From an uncultured Eubacteriales bacterium (GTDB lineage Bacteria; Bacillota; Clostridia; Oscillospirales; CAG-272): a DNA stretch of 29,263 nt. The notes beneath the pieces were generated by a model, which worked only from the letters and a program-made list of their open reading frames with translations, had not been told where the DNA came from and ran no database searches. The stretch spans positions 1-29,263 of the forward strand of contig CAKROZ010000015.1 of NCBI GenBank assembly GCA_934373635.1. The letters run 5' to 3'. The translations under genes were made by a program, and so were the position numbers. Shown in pieces: positions 9,501-17,008 of this stretch. Each line of letters begins with the position of its first letter. Position 1 is the stretch's first letter.

Positions 9501-10180
9501 GCTCTCTTCTTTTCTTCATAGATGGCAAGTCCGCGACGTGCGCGCTCCGCCTCTTTTTCGAGGGGACCGACACGTCCTTCGAGAACACTCAAAATATCCT
9601 TCACGCGATCGAGGTTCTCTCCCGTGGATTTGAGCTTTCTCTCCGCCTCTTCCTTACGGTGGCGGTATTTCGAGATGCCCGCCGCCTCTTCGAAGATGTT
9701 TCGGCGTTCATCGCTCTTTTTCGATACGATCTCGGCGACCTTACCCTGTCCGATGATGGAATAGCCCTCGCGTCCGACACCCGTGTTCATGAAGAGCTCG
9801 TAGATGTCGCGCAGACGCTTCGGCTGACGGTTGATGAGGTATTCACTCTCTCCCGTGCGGTAATAGCGGCGGGTGACCGTCACCTCGTCAAACTCGGAAT
9901 CCAGCCGATTCTCGGGGTCGGAGTTATCGAACGTGACCGACACCTCGGCAAAGCCCATCGGACGGCGATCGTCGGTACCGCCGAAGATAACGTCCTCCAT
10001 CTTCGTACCGCGGATGTTACGGCTCGAAAGCTCACCGAGCACCCAACGCATGGCATCCGAGATATTGGACTTTCCGCTTCCGTTCGGTCCCACGATGACC
10101 GTCGCGCCGCGCTCGAAGGTCAGCACCGTGCGGTTCGGGAAGGATTTGAAGCCGTGAAGCTCAAGGGATTTTAAGTACAT
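6566..10180 (-). CDS. smc: chromosome segregation protein SMC
   Basis: SMC is the ATPase of the bacterial condensin and forms a ring with ScpA and ScpB that loads at origin-proximal sites and organises the chromosome. At 1204 residues it is full length. The head has the Walker A motif GPNGSGKSN at 31-39; long charged coiled coils follow; a hinge domain lies roughly at 515-680, beginning near GRIPGAGEIYGPLSTLI; a second coiled coil follows; then the ABC signature LSGGEQ at 1100-1105 and Walker B FCILDE with the catalytic Glu1129. The partner genes scpA and scpB lie about 14-15 kb away on the other strand. It follows rnc by 20 nt and overlaps ftsY. Confidence 0.99.
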   Translation of the reverse strand: MYLKSLELHGFKSFPNRTVLTFERGATVIVGPNGSGKSNISDAMRWVLGELSSRNIRGTKMEDVIFGGTDDRRPMGFAEVSVTFDNSDPENRLDSEFDEVTVTRRYYRTGESEYLINRQPKRLRDIYELFMNTGVGREGYSIIGQGKVAEIVSKKSDERRNIFEEAAGISKYRHRKEEAERKLKSTGENLDRVKDILSVLEGRVGPLEKEAERARRGLAIYEEKKRADVSLWLFDTEKIRLDIEEAEKAYRLAKHELEIAEQVISDLEAQNDMLYEKAQANKLLSEKLLDEIHAKTDEIHKIDSALGVAENELLHSSEMIGQCELRIIEIERNQGILRNSEKDYHDKIDALCKTQNEYADKRLEKLAEQQKLTGEINGIRRELEEALDELTVEENAATDLRVRIDVLKNSKISDGTRSQDILAEIEKYETEGKELKADADRCEENASGFKTQIAEKESVIAENGEKVASLTEEKEQIRETLGTETLERDRLVQRADVLQRMNDHFEGYLESIKFVMREYKEGRIPGAGEIYGPLSTLIRVDKKYIVAIDTALGTSLQNIVVDNEETAKAAIYALKRGNAGRATFYPATAIKPASETPEIREGAKFTGFVGRADTLVNCDSKYRSVVEWLLLRTLVFDNIENASFAAKRLAYRVKIVTLDGQVINAGGAFTGGSAKRDSGILSRSADIAGMRAEAQKLDKKIKEAEDALREIDEELHAAQELLREAEQQKELLLTLSRSQFAALDNANAKYAANRNIIEKLRFDLDNLEGQKTRAEDELRTLEGDYAAAQERVAGLKEFRTKRSAEMGVLDEKCDELAGEANDLFVKETEVRKDVENARQMAESVAARIADLENDKESQKARIAELHAKRAGIDTTKAEGKSASDALEKMLEELNAKRREAENGSDEFDRALAEIRVKLKEKNASKDVCYEASLRSENHLNALKEKQEKLGSQLWDDYEITYENAVALEYPPVTAENRDEVAAAQTSLRNKLRALGNYNPSAIEEYAEVKSQYDALNTQFTDLTKSHEELLGIISRLEDEMRESFSTAFAAINKNFGITFRELFGGGNAELSLTEPDDVLTSGIEIKAAPPGKIIKSMSLLSGGEQSFVAIALLFAILKVNPTPFCILDEIEAALDEVNVFRFGEYIKKLAGGTQFILITHRRGTMEVGDRLYGVTMPQRGISQAIELNVNEIEGKQKELLDGVL

Positions 10181-10200
10181 ATGCTCTTCCTTTCTGAAGA

Positions 10201-10911
10201 TCAGGAAATGCCGAATAGCGACAGTGCCGCGCGGGCGGCAATCATTTCCGCTTCCTTTTTTGTCTTTGCGGTGCCTTCGCCGACCGCGTTGTTGTTCACC
10301 CTGACGGTGACGGTGAATGTCTTTTCATGCTCGGGACCACTCTCTCCCGTGACCTCATAGGAGAGTGTCGCGCTCCCGTCCTTTTCCACAAGTTCCTGCA
10401 GTCTCGTCTTCGCGTCGGGGATTGCCGCCGCCTGTGCCTCGGTCTCCTCCCGTAAGAGGTCGAGAATCACCGAGCGCCATGCGTCGCTCCCCTTCGCCTT
10501 CGCATCGAGGTACACGGCGGCGAACACCGCCTCCGTCGCGTTGGCGAGCACTCTCTGCCGCGTTCGCAGTCCGTGCTCTTCCTCCCCGTTGCCGACATTC
10601 AGATAAGCACCGATGTCGAGCTTTTCGGCGAGGCGCGCGAGCGTCTCCGTACAGACGACGCTCTGCCGCATCCGGGTTAACTCCCCCTCCGAGCAGGAGG
10701 TATAGGTCGTGTACAGATGCTCCGACACGGCGAGCTCGAGCACGGCGTCCCCGAGGAATTCGAGCCGCTCGTTTGACGGCAGGTGCGCCCCTTTTCGATT
10801 TTTCTCGTTGGCGTAAGAGGCGTGCGTCAGCGCATTTTCAAGATAGGAAAGATCGGAAAACGTATAACCGAGCTTGTCCTCGAGCAGGGAGATCTCCCGT
10901 CCGATCGCCAT
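10201..10911 (-). CDS. rnc: ribonuclease III
   Basis: RNase III cuts double-stranded RNA and processes rRNA precursors and structured mRNAs. The 236-residue protein has the catalytic signature NERLEFLGDAVLEL (Glu48, Glu51 and Asp55 region), a second acidic cluster in ATEAVFAAVYLD, and a C-terminal double-stranded RNA-binding domain from about residue 165, ending with the KKEAEMIAARAAL helix. AAGGAGG is 6 nt before the ATG. The preceding 84 nt separate it from plsX and hold a repeated AT-rich element. Unlike many Firmicutes, no acpP lies between plsX and rnc. Confidence 0.98.
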   Translation of the reverse strand: MAIGREISLLEDKLGYTFSDLSYLENALTHASYANEKNRKGAHLPSNERLEFLGDAVLELAVSEHLYTTYTSCSEGELTRMRQSVVCTETLARLAEKLDIGAYLNVGNGEEEHGLRTRQRVLANATEAVFAAVYLDAKAKGSDAWRSVILDLLREETEAQAAAIPDAKTRLQELVEKDGSATLSYEVTGESGPEHEKTFTVTVRVNNNAVGEGTAKTKKEAEMIAARAALSLFGIS

Positions 10912-10956
10912 CGCGTGCCTCCTTTCTTCCTCGTCCCTTTACGGGTGCGGGGTTCT

Positions 10957-10991
10957 ATCGTTTTTTATAGCGTTTTAGATCGTTTTTTATA
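10957..10991 (-). repeat. two direct copies of a 13-bp AT-rich element in the plsX-rnc gap
   Basis: The sequence ATCGTTTTTTATA (plus-strand reading) occurs at 10957-10969 and again at 10979-10991, a 22-bp period, in the only AT-rich stretch between plsX and rnc. On the minus strand the copies read TATAAAAAACGAT. The period is close to two helical turns, as expected for a pair of protein sites on one DNA face. The elements could also form part of an AT-rich promoter for rnc. No known operator was recognised. Confidence 0.45.
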
Positions 10992-10995
10992 AAAA

Positions 10996-12027
10996 TCAGA
11001 TGTTGTACATTTTCTCCGCGTCGGCAAGCAGCTTCTTGTCGTCGTAGTCCTCCGCAAAGCTCGCGATGTCGTCGTTGATCTTCGTATGCACGAAGGAGAT
11101 CGCCTGCTTCACCGCACTGCGGATCGCCCTGGCGTCCGAGGAGCCGTGCGCCTTGATGACGGGGCGGGAGATACCGAGAAGGGGCGCGCCGCCGTGCTCG
11201 GAGGCATCGAGCTTATGCTTCATGTCGCGAAGCTTATCCTTCATGGTGAGGGCGGACATTTTGGTCGCGATGTTGGTGTAGAGGATCTCTTTCAGCATGA
11301 CCATCATCATCTTGCCCATGCCCTCGACGCTCTTGAGGAAAATATTCCCCGTATAGCCGTCGGTGACGAGCACGTCGCAGGCATTGAAGGGAACCGCCTT
11401 CGATTCCACGTTGCCGACGAAGTTGAGCCCGCTCTCGCCGAGAAGCTGATAGGACTCGACCTGCAGGTCGTTGCCCTTGTTGTATTCGGTGCCGTTGTTG
11501 AGCTGTCCGACTCTCGGACGGTCGACACCGTAGATCTTTTCCATATATTTTGCGCCCATGAAGGCGAACTGACAGATGTTGTCGGAGGTGACGGCGAGGT
11601 TCGCGCCCGCGTCCATGAGCAGGACGGGCGGGTCGAACGGGAGCACCGTCGCGATGCCTGCGCGGTTGATGCCCTTGATGCGCTTGACGATCAGGGTTGC
11701 GCCCGTGATGAGGGCGCCCGTGTTGCCCGCGCTGACGAAGGCGTCTGCCTCCCCTGCCGCGAGCGTTTTGAGCCCGATGCTCATTGAGGAATCCCGCTTT
11801 TCACGCACGACGGTCAGCGGTTTATCCTCCATTGTGATCACGGTGGGCGCGTGGAGGATCGGAATCCCCGAGATGTCCACCTCGTTCTTCACCGCGATGT
11901 CCGAGATGACGTTCTCGTCACCGACGAGGACGATCTCTTCCTTAAATTCTTTTTTTGCCAATGCGGCGCCGCGAAGCACCTCGAGAGGTGCATAGTCGCC
12001 GCTCATGGCGTCAATCAATATTTTCAT
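10996..12027 (-). CDS. plsX: phosphate acyltransferase PlsX
   Basis: PlsX converts acyl-ACP and phosphate into acyl-phosphate, the acyl donor for PlsY in phospholipid synthesis; it is a peripheral membrane enzyme. The start was placed at the ATG giving MKILIDAMSGDYAP, the family N-terminus (normally AMGGD), rather than at an ATG 54 nt further upstream inside trmFO. The protein has 343 residues, a normal length. Further family segments are REKRDSSMSIGLK, DAFVSAGNTGALITGAT, LLMDAGAN and DVLVTDGYTGNIFLKSVEG. It overlaps the trmFO end by 17 nt, so translation may be coupled. Confidence 0.96.
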   Translation of the reverse strand: MKILIDAMSGDYAPLEVLRGAALAKKEFKEEIVLVGDENVISDIAVKNEVDISGIPILHAPTVITMEDKPLTVVREKRDSSMSIGLKTLAAGEADAFVSAGNTGALITGATLIVKRIKGINRAGIATVLPFDPPVLLMDAGANLAVTSDNICQFAFMGAKYMEKIYGVDRPRVGQLNNGTEYNKGNDLQVESYQLLGESGLNFVGNVESKAVPFNACDVLVTDGYTGNIFLKSVEGMGKMMMVMLKEILYTNIATKMSALTMKDKLRDMKHKLDASEHGGAPLLGISRPVIKAHGSSDARAIRSAVKQAISFVHTKINDDIASFAEDYDDKKLLADAEKMYNI

Positions 12028-13375
12028 GGCTCTGAATTTCGGAAAGGTATTCCCCGATGCGGGAAAGCGAGCGCTCGGCATATGCCGCGCCGCGCATTTT
12101 CTTTCCGCCTTTCACTTTTTTTTCTAAGGGAGCGATGATGCCGAAATTCGCATTCATCGGCTGAAACGACGAGGAGATCCCGCCGTGACTTACGTAATGT
12201 GCGAGAGCGCCGAGCTCGGTCTCGGGAGAAAAGACAAGGGCGTCCTCCCCGCGCACCGCGAGCGCCGCGTTCAGCCCCGCGACAAAGCCCGAGGCGGTCG
12301 ACTCCACATAGCCTTCGACCCCCGTCATCTGTCCCGCGAAACGCAGGTTCGGGTAGGCGAGCGCGCGATAGGTCGCGTCAAGCTTTCCCGGAGAGTCGAG
12401 GTAGGTATTCCTGTGCATGACGCCGTAGCGGAAGAACACGGCGTCGCGAAGTCCCGGGATCATCGAGAAGACGCGCTTCTGTTCCCCGAAGGTCAGATGG
12501 GTCTGAAAGCCGACGATGTTGTACATGGTACCCTCGCGGTTTTCGCGGCGGAGCTGTACCGTCGCGTAAGCGTCTCTTCCCGTCGCGGGACACGGGAGCC
12601 CGACGGGCTTCATCGGTCCGAAGCGGAGCGTATCGTATCCGCGCGCCGCCATGACCTCCACGGGCATACATCCCTCGAACACGGTGAGATCGGTCTGAAG
12701 CCCGCGGTCGAATTCCTTGAGGGGTGCCGTCTCGGCGTGGATCAGGGCGTCATAGAAGGCGTCGTACTCCTCCTTCGTCATCGGGCAGTTGAGGTAGTCC
12801 TCGGGATTGCCCTTCCCGTAGCGGGAGGCGAAGAAGGCGATGCTCGTATCGACGCTCGCAAAATCGACGATCGGCGCCGCCGCGTCGAAAAAGTGAAGCT
12901 CACCGCCGCCCGTCAGGCGGGAGATCTCCCCGGCGAGTCCCTCCGAGGTCAGAGGACCCGTCGCCACCACGGTGGGGACGGAGATATCGAGGGAGGTGAC
13001 TTCCTCTTCAATGACTCGGATTTTCGGATTCTGCCTTATTTTATTTGTGATATATTCACTAAACAAGGTGCGATTGACGGCGAGGGCGGAGCCTGCGGGA
13101 ACCTCGGTGGCATCCGCCGCCTCCATCACGAGCGAGCCGAGACGGCGAAGTTCCTCCTTCAAAAGTCCGACGGCGTTGTCCGTCGCGGCAGAGCGAAGGG
13201 AGTTCGAGCAGACGAGCTCGGCAAAGGTCGGTGCGTGGTGGGCGGGGGTATATTTTTTCGGCTTCATTTCGTAAAGCTCGACCGACACGCCGAGGCGTGT
13301 CGCCTGCCATGCCGCCTCGCACCCCGCGAGACCCGCGCCGATGATCCTGACTGTTTTTTCTTCCATAGATACCAT
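12011..13375 (-). CDS. trmFO: methylenetetrahydrofolate--tRNA-(uracil-5-)-methyltransferase TrmFO
   Basis: TrmFO is the folate- and FAD-dependent enzyme that makes 5-methyluridine at position 54 of the tRNA T-loop in many Gram-positive bacteria. The 454-residue protein starts with the dinucleotide-binding motif IIGAGLAGCEAAWQ and contains the two conserved Cys segments, LVCSNSLRS and VFEGCMPVE, followed by RFGPMKPVGL. Further markers are YNIVGFQTHLTFGEQKRVF, FAGQMTGVEGYVESTASG and FQPMNANFGI. ATG codons at 13375 and 13366 are both possible starts, neither with a strong ribosome binding site. It lies 20 nt after topA, the common topA-trmFO order. Confidence 0.97.
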   Translation of the reverse strand: MVSMEEKTVRIIGAGLAGCEAAWQATRLGVSVELYEMKPKKYTPAHHAPTFAELVCSNSLRSAATDNAVGLLKEELRRLGSLVMEAADATEVPAGSALAVNRTLFSEYITNKIRQNPKIRVIEEEVTSLDISVPTVVATGPLTSEGLAGEISRLTGGGELHFFDAAAPIVDFASVDTSIAFFASRYGKGNPEDYLNCPMTKEEYDAFYDALIHAETAPLKEFDRGLQTDLTVFEGCMPVEVMAARGYDTLRFGPMKPVGLPCPATGRDAYATVQLRRENREGTMYNIVGFQTHLTFGEQKRVFSMIPGLRDAVFFRYGVMHRNTYLDSPGKLDATYRALAYPNLRFAGQMTGVEGYVESTASGFVAGLNAALAVRGEDALVFSPETELGALAHYVSHGGISSSFQPMNANFGIIAPLEKKVKGGKKMRGAAYAERSLSRIGEYLSEIQSHENID

Positions 13376-13395
13376 TTTACTGCCCGAAGGCGGAA

Positions 13396-15660
13396 TTATT
13401 CAACCACTTCGATTTCTTCTTCCCGCTTGTAACCGCATTTCTTGTTCTTGCAAAGGACAAGGCGGCGACTCTTGCGGTAATAGAGCATTTCCCCGCACTG
13501 CGGGCACTTTTCGGCGAGAGGCATATCCCACGACGAGAAGTCGCACACGGGATACCTCTCACAGCTGTAAAAGAGCATTTTCCCTTTTCCGTGGCGGGCA
13601 AGGATCTTTCCGCCGCACTTCGGACAGGGGACCGAGAGCTCGGTCGTCTTCTGCTTCGTAAAGGTACATTCGGGATAACGCTCGCAGGCATAGAAGGTGC
13701 CGTAGCGCCCGTTGCGCACGACCATCTCGGAGCCGCAGACCTCACAGCGGAAGCCGGCAAGCTCGGGCTTCTTCTCTTCCTTATCGATCGGCGCCCCGTT
13801 TTTATCGATCGCCTTCGTGTTCTTACAGGTCGGATAGTTCGGGCAGGCAAGAAATTTTCCGAATCTGCCGTTTTTATAGATCATCCTCGCGCCGCACTTT
13901 TCGCAGATCACGTCGCTTTCCTCGGCGGGAAGGGTGATGTTGATCTTGTTCTCGTCGGCGGACGCCTCTTTGAGCTCCTCGGAAAAACGCTGATAGAAGT
14001 CGCCGAGCAGTTTCTCCGTCGTTGTCTTGCGGTTTTCGATCGAGTCGAGCTTATCCTCCATCCCCGCGGTAAACTCATAGTCGATGATCTCGGGAAAATG
14101 ACGGCGCATAAACTCGGTGGTGATCTCTCCGAGCGGGGTGGCGACGAGAGACTTTCCGTCCCGCTTCACATAGCCGCGGGAGATGATGATCTGAATGATC
14201 TGTGCATAGGTCGAGGGTCTGCCGATGCCGCTGTCCTTGAAGAATTTGACGAGAGATGCCTCGGTATAGCGCGGGGGCGGCTCGGTGAAGTGCTGCGCGC
14301 ACTTGATCTCCTCCACGGCGGGCGTCTCGCCGCCGCTGACCTTCGGAAGTCTTGTAAAGTTGACCTCGTCGGCAAGGGAATCGTCCTCTTCGGTGTTATC
14401 GTAGATCGCCATGTAGCCGCGGAATTTCACGGTATATCCGCTCGCGCGGAAGAGGTAGCCCGAGTTCTCCACCTCGACAGAGACGGTATCGAGCACCGCC
14501 GCCGCCATCTGGCTCGCGATAAAGCGCTCCCAGATGAGCTTGTAAAGGCGGTACTGGTCGGGCGAGAGGATCTTTCTCACCTGCTTCGGGAGGATGTGAA
14601 CGTTCGACGGGCGGATCGCCTCGTGCGCGTCCTGTGCGCCCGCGTCGCTCTTATAGACACGGGGCTTGTCGGGCAGACACTCTTCCCCGTAATTTTCGCG
14701 AATAAACTCGCTCGCCGCGTCGGCGGCGACCGTGGAAATGCGCTGGGAATCGGTACGCATGTAGGTGATAAGGCCCTGCACGCCTCCGAATTCCGCGCCG
14801 AGGTTCAAGCCGTCGTAAAGCTCCTGCGCCACCTTCATGATGCGCTGGGTCTGGAAGCCGAGCTTCCGCGACGCCTCCTGCTGTAAGGTCGCGGTCGTGA
14901 AGGGGGGCGCGGGCAGCTTCTGCTTTTCCGCGTGCTTTACCTGCGTGATGCGGAAGGTGCCCTCGCGGATCTTCTTTTCTACCGCGGCGGCTTCTTCCCC
15001 GCTCGTGATGCGGAGCTTCCCCGACGCGTCGCCGACGAGATGCGCGTCGATCGTGCCGCCGTCGTCCGTTTTCAGGATCGCGTCGATCGTCCAGTATTCC
15101 TTCGGGACGAACGCGCGGATCTCCTCCTCGCGCTCGGCAATGATGCGGGTCGCCGCCGACTGCACGCGCCCGCCCGAGAGTCCGCTCTTGACGTTCTTCC
15201 AGAGCACGGGGCTCAAGCTGAAGCCGACGAGACGGTCGAGAATGCGGCGCGCCTGCTGGGAATTGACGAGATCCTCGTTGATGGTACGGGGATTTTTGAT
15301 AGCTTCCTTGACCGCGTTCTTCGTGATCTCGTTGAAGGTGACGCGGCACGCCTTATCGGCGGGGATGCCGAGCTGATTTGCAATATGCCACGAGATGGCT
15401 TCCCCCTCGCGGTCAGGGTCGGTCGCGAGATAGATCTTCGACGCACCCTTCGCTTCCTTTTTCAGCTCGCGGATCACGTCGCCCTTGCCGCGGATATTGA
15501 TATAATGCGGGGCAAAGCCGTGCTCGACATCGATGCCGAGCGTGCTCTTCGGCAGGTCGCGGATGTGCCCCTTCGAGGCGATCACCTTATAGTTCGAGCC
15601 GAGATAATTCTTGATGGTATTGGCTTTCGCCGGAGATTCTACGATTACGAGATTTGCCAT
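13396..15660 (-). CDS. topA: DNA topoisomerase I (type IA)
   Basis: TopA relaxes negative supercoils by passing one strand through a transient break. The 754-residue protein has the N-terminal TOPRIM domain with LVIVESPAKA (Glu8) and ATDPDREGE (Asp81, Asp83), the active-site tyrosine at residue 300 in ITYMRTDS, and four C-terminal Cys4 zinc-ribbon repeats, the first three ending in the NYPTC, RYPEC and RYPVC patterns. The start is fixed by the canonical MANLVIVESPAKA. Its ribosome binding site is unusually far upstream, separated from the ATG by a GC-rich hairpin (described separately). It lies between dprA and trmFO. Confidence 0.98.
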   Translation of the reverse strand: MANLVIVESPAKANTIKNYLGSNYKVIASKGHIRDLPKSTLGIDVEHGFAPHYINIRGKGDVIRELKKEAKGASKIYLATDPDREGEAISWHIANQLGIPADKACRVTFNEITKNAVKEAIKNPRTINEDLVNSQQARRILDRLVGFSLSPVLWKNVKSGLSGGRVQSAATRIIAEREEEIRAFVPKEYWTIDAILKTDDGGTIDAHLVGDASGKLRITSGEEAAAVEKKIREGTFRITQVKHAEKQKLPAPPFTTATLQQEASRKLGFQTQRIMKVAQELYDGLNLGAEFGGVQGLITYMRTDSQRISTVAADAASEFIRENYGEECLPDKPRVYKSDAGAQDAHEAIRPSNVHILPKQVRKILSPDQYRLYKLIWERFIASQMAAAVLDTVSVEVENSGYLFRASGYTVKFRGYMAIYDNTEEDDSLADEVNFTRLPKVSGGETPAVEEIKCAQHFTEPPPRYTEASLVKFFKDSGIGRPSTYAQIIQIIISRGYVKRDGKSLVATPLGEITTEFMRRHFPEIIDYEFTAGMEDKLDSIENRKTTTEKLLGDFYQRFSEELKEASADENKINITLPAEESDVICEKCGARMIYKNGRFGKFLACPNYPTCKNTKAIDKNGAPIDKEEKKPELAGFRCEVCGSEMVVRNGRYGTFYACERYPECTFTKQKTTELSVPCPKCGGKILARHGKGKMLFYSCERYPVCDFSSWDMPLAEKCPQCGEMLYYRKSRRLVLCKNKKCGYKREEEIEVVE

Positions 15661-15669
15661 GAATGTATC

Positions 15670-15690
15670 GGCGGCGGAGCCGCCCCTTCC
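15670..15690 (-). promoter_or_regulatory. topA ribosome binding site with an inserted hairpin
   Basis: On the minus strand the purine-rich GGAAGG (15690-15685) lies 24 nt before the topA ATG, too far for normal initiation. The space contains a perfect hairpin, GGCGGC-TCC-GCCGCC (15684-15670). With the 15-nt hairpin folded, only GATACATTC (9 nt) separates the binding site from the ATG, a normal effective distance. The simplest reading is a structured spacer that brings the two together. A regulatory role is inference. Confidence 0.5.
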
Positions 15691-15693
15691 TTT

Positions 15694-16971
15694 TTATGAG
15701 TGCTTTCTTGCCACCCGTTCTCCGGGGAGCATATCGATAAGACCCGCGATCTCGAGTCTTAGCAGGGTTTTCGTCACGTCGCGAAGCGGCATATCCTCCC
15801 CGATAAGGGACTCGATCGCGAGATCCCCTTCTTCGGGCAGGCGCGAGTAGAGCGTCTTTGCCGTCTCGCCGAGGGACGCAAGTTTTGCCATAGCGGCACC
15901 GTCGTCTTCTTTTTGTGCGGGCGCTCTTTCGGGCTCCGTCTTCTGACCGAACGCGCCGTCGAAGGCGGGCGTCTCCCGTTTTCGGAAAAGAGAGCGTCTC
16001 TCCCGCGGAAGACCGACGCCGAGACGGCGGAGCACCTCGTCGGTGCGCACCGAGAACGGCTCGGAGAGTAAAAACGGATTCAGCTCCCCGGGATAGAGAT
16101 ACTCGAAGTCGCGGATCACGTCGTCCGCCGAGGTGAGCACCCGTGCCCCGTCCTTCAAAAGGAGCGTGGTCACGCCCGAGGTCTCGCTGTCCACATTTCC
16201 GGGCAGTGCGTAGACCGTGCGTCCCGCCGTTTTCGCATGGCGGGCGGTGATGAGCGCGCCGCTCTTCTCCGTCCCCTCCATCACGAGAGTCGCCGCCGAA
16301 AGTCCCGCAATGATGCGGTTCCGTGCGGGAAAGTGATAGTAGTTCGGCGGGGTGCCTGGCGGATATTCCGTCATGACGACACCGCTTTTGACGATCTCGC
16401 GGGCGAGCGTCTTATGCTCGGAGGGATAGCAGACGTCGATGCCCGAGCCGATGACGGCGACGGTCGGCGCCTCTGCCGCGAGGGCACCCGCGTGTGCAAC
16501 GCCGTCGATACCGAGCGCCATGCCCGACACGATCACGGCGCCTGCGCGCGCAAGATCGCAGGAGATATGGAACGCGGCGCGCTTGCCGTAATCGCTCATC
16601 TGTCTCGATCCGACCACCGCGGCAAAGAAGTGCCGGTTAAAATCGGGGAGGACGCCGCGATAATACAGGAGCGCGGGCGGCGAATAGGTCTCCGCGAGGG
16701 AGGCGGGATAGCGCTCGTCGGCGTACGGGAGAAGACCGACGTCGAATCTTCTGCAAAAGTCATAGATGCGCTTTGCCTCGGAGGTGTCCTTGTTACATAG
16801 CAAAGTATAGTCGCGACTGCGCGTTCCTATGCACGCGGCGAGCTCTTCCTCCGATGCCGCGCGGATCGCCGCGGGCGTGTCGAAGGAGGCGATCAGCTTC
16901 CCGAAGGTGACGGACGCGGGCGTACAGCAAAGGGAAAGCCATATCCAGTCGATCATTGTTTCCTCCGTCAC
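15694..16971 (-). CDS. dprA: DNA-processing protein DprA
   Basis: DprA (Smf) binds incoming single-stranded DNA and loads RecA during natural transformation; it is widely kept even in species not known to be competent. The 425-residue protein has an N-terminal SAM-like region, then the Rossmann-like DprA core: AAVVGSRQMSDYGKRAA from about 118, VSGMALGIDGVAH, VIGSGIDVCYPSEH, FPARNRIIAGLS and SGALITARHA. A C-terminal winged-helix domain follows a charged linker. Two starts are credible: GTG at 16971 (AAGGAGG, 7 nt spacing) and ATG at 16956 (GGAGG, 5 nt spacing). The gene lies 37 nt after the RNA methyltransferase and 33 nt before topA; dprA-topA is a conserved pair. Confidence 0.96.
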   Translation of the reverse strand: MTEETMIDWIWLSLCCTPASVTFGKLIASFDTPAAIRAASEEELAACIGTRSRDYTLLCNKDTSEAKRIYDFCRRFDVGLLPYADERYPASLAETYSPPALLYYRGVLPDFNRHFFAAVVGSRQMSDYGKRAAFHISCDLARAGAVIVSGMALGIDGVAHAGALAAEAPTVAVIGSGIDVCYPSEHKTLAREIVKSGVVMTEYPPGTPPNYYHFPARNRIIAGLSAATLVMEGTEKSGALITARHAKTAGRTVYALPGNVDSETSGVTTLLLKDGARVLTSADDVIRDFEYLYPGELNPFLLSEPFSVRTDEVLRRLGVGLPRERRSLFRKRETPAFDGAFGQKTEPERAPAQKEDDGAAMAKLASLGETAKTLYSRLPEEGDLAIESLIGEDMPLRDVTKTLLRLEIAGLIDMLPGERVARKHS

Positions 16972-17008
16972 GGGCTTCCCTCCTTTTTACGCATCTGCCA
17001 AACGGTAT

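Noticed and set aside
13031..13065. AT-rich TTGTTT-17-TAAAAT promoter-like sequence inside trmFO (minus strand)
   Set aside because: The -35 match is poor, and the composition is explained by a Tyr-Ile-Thr-Asn-Lys-Ile coding stretch.
12185..13432. A plus-strand open frame of 415 codons opposite trmFO, and similar long antisense frames opposite topA, smc and lon
   Set aside because: All lie entirely within well-identified genes on the other strand and have the Arg-, Asp- and Gly-rich composition of antisense shadows.
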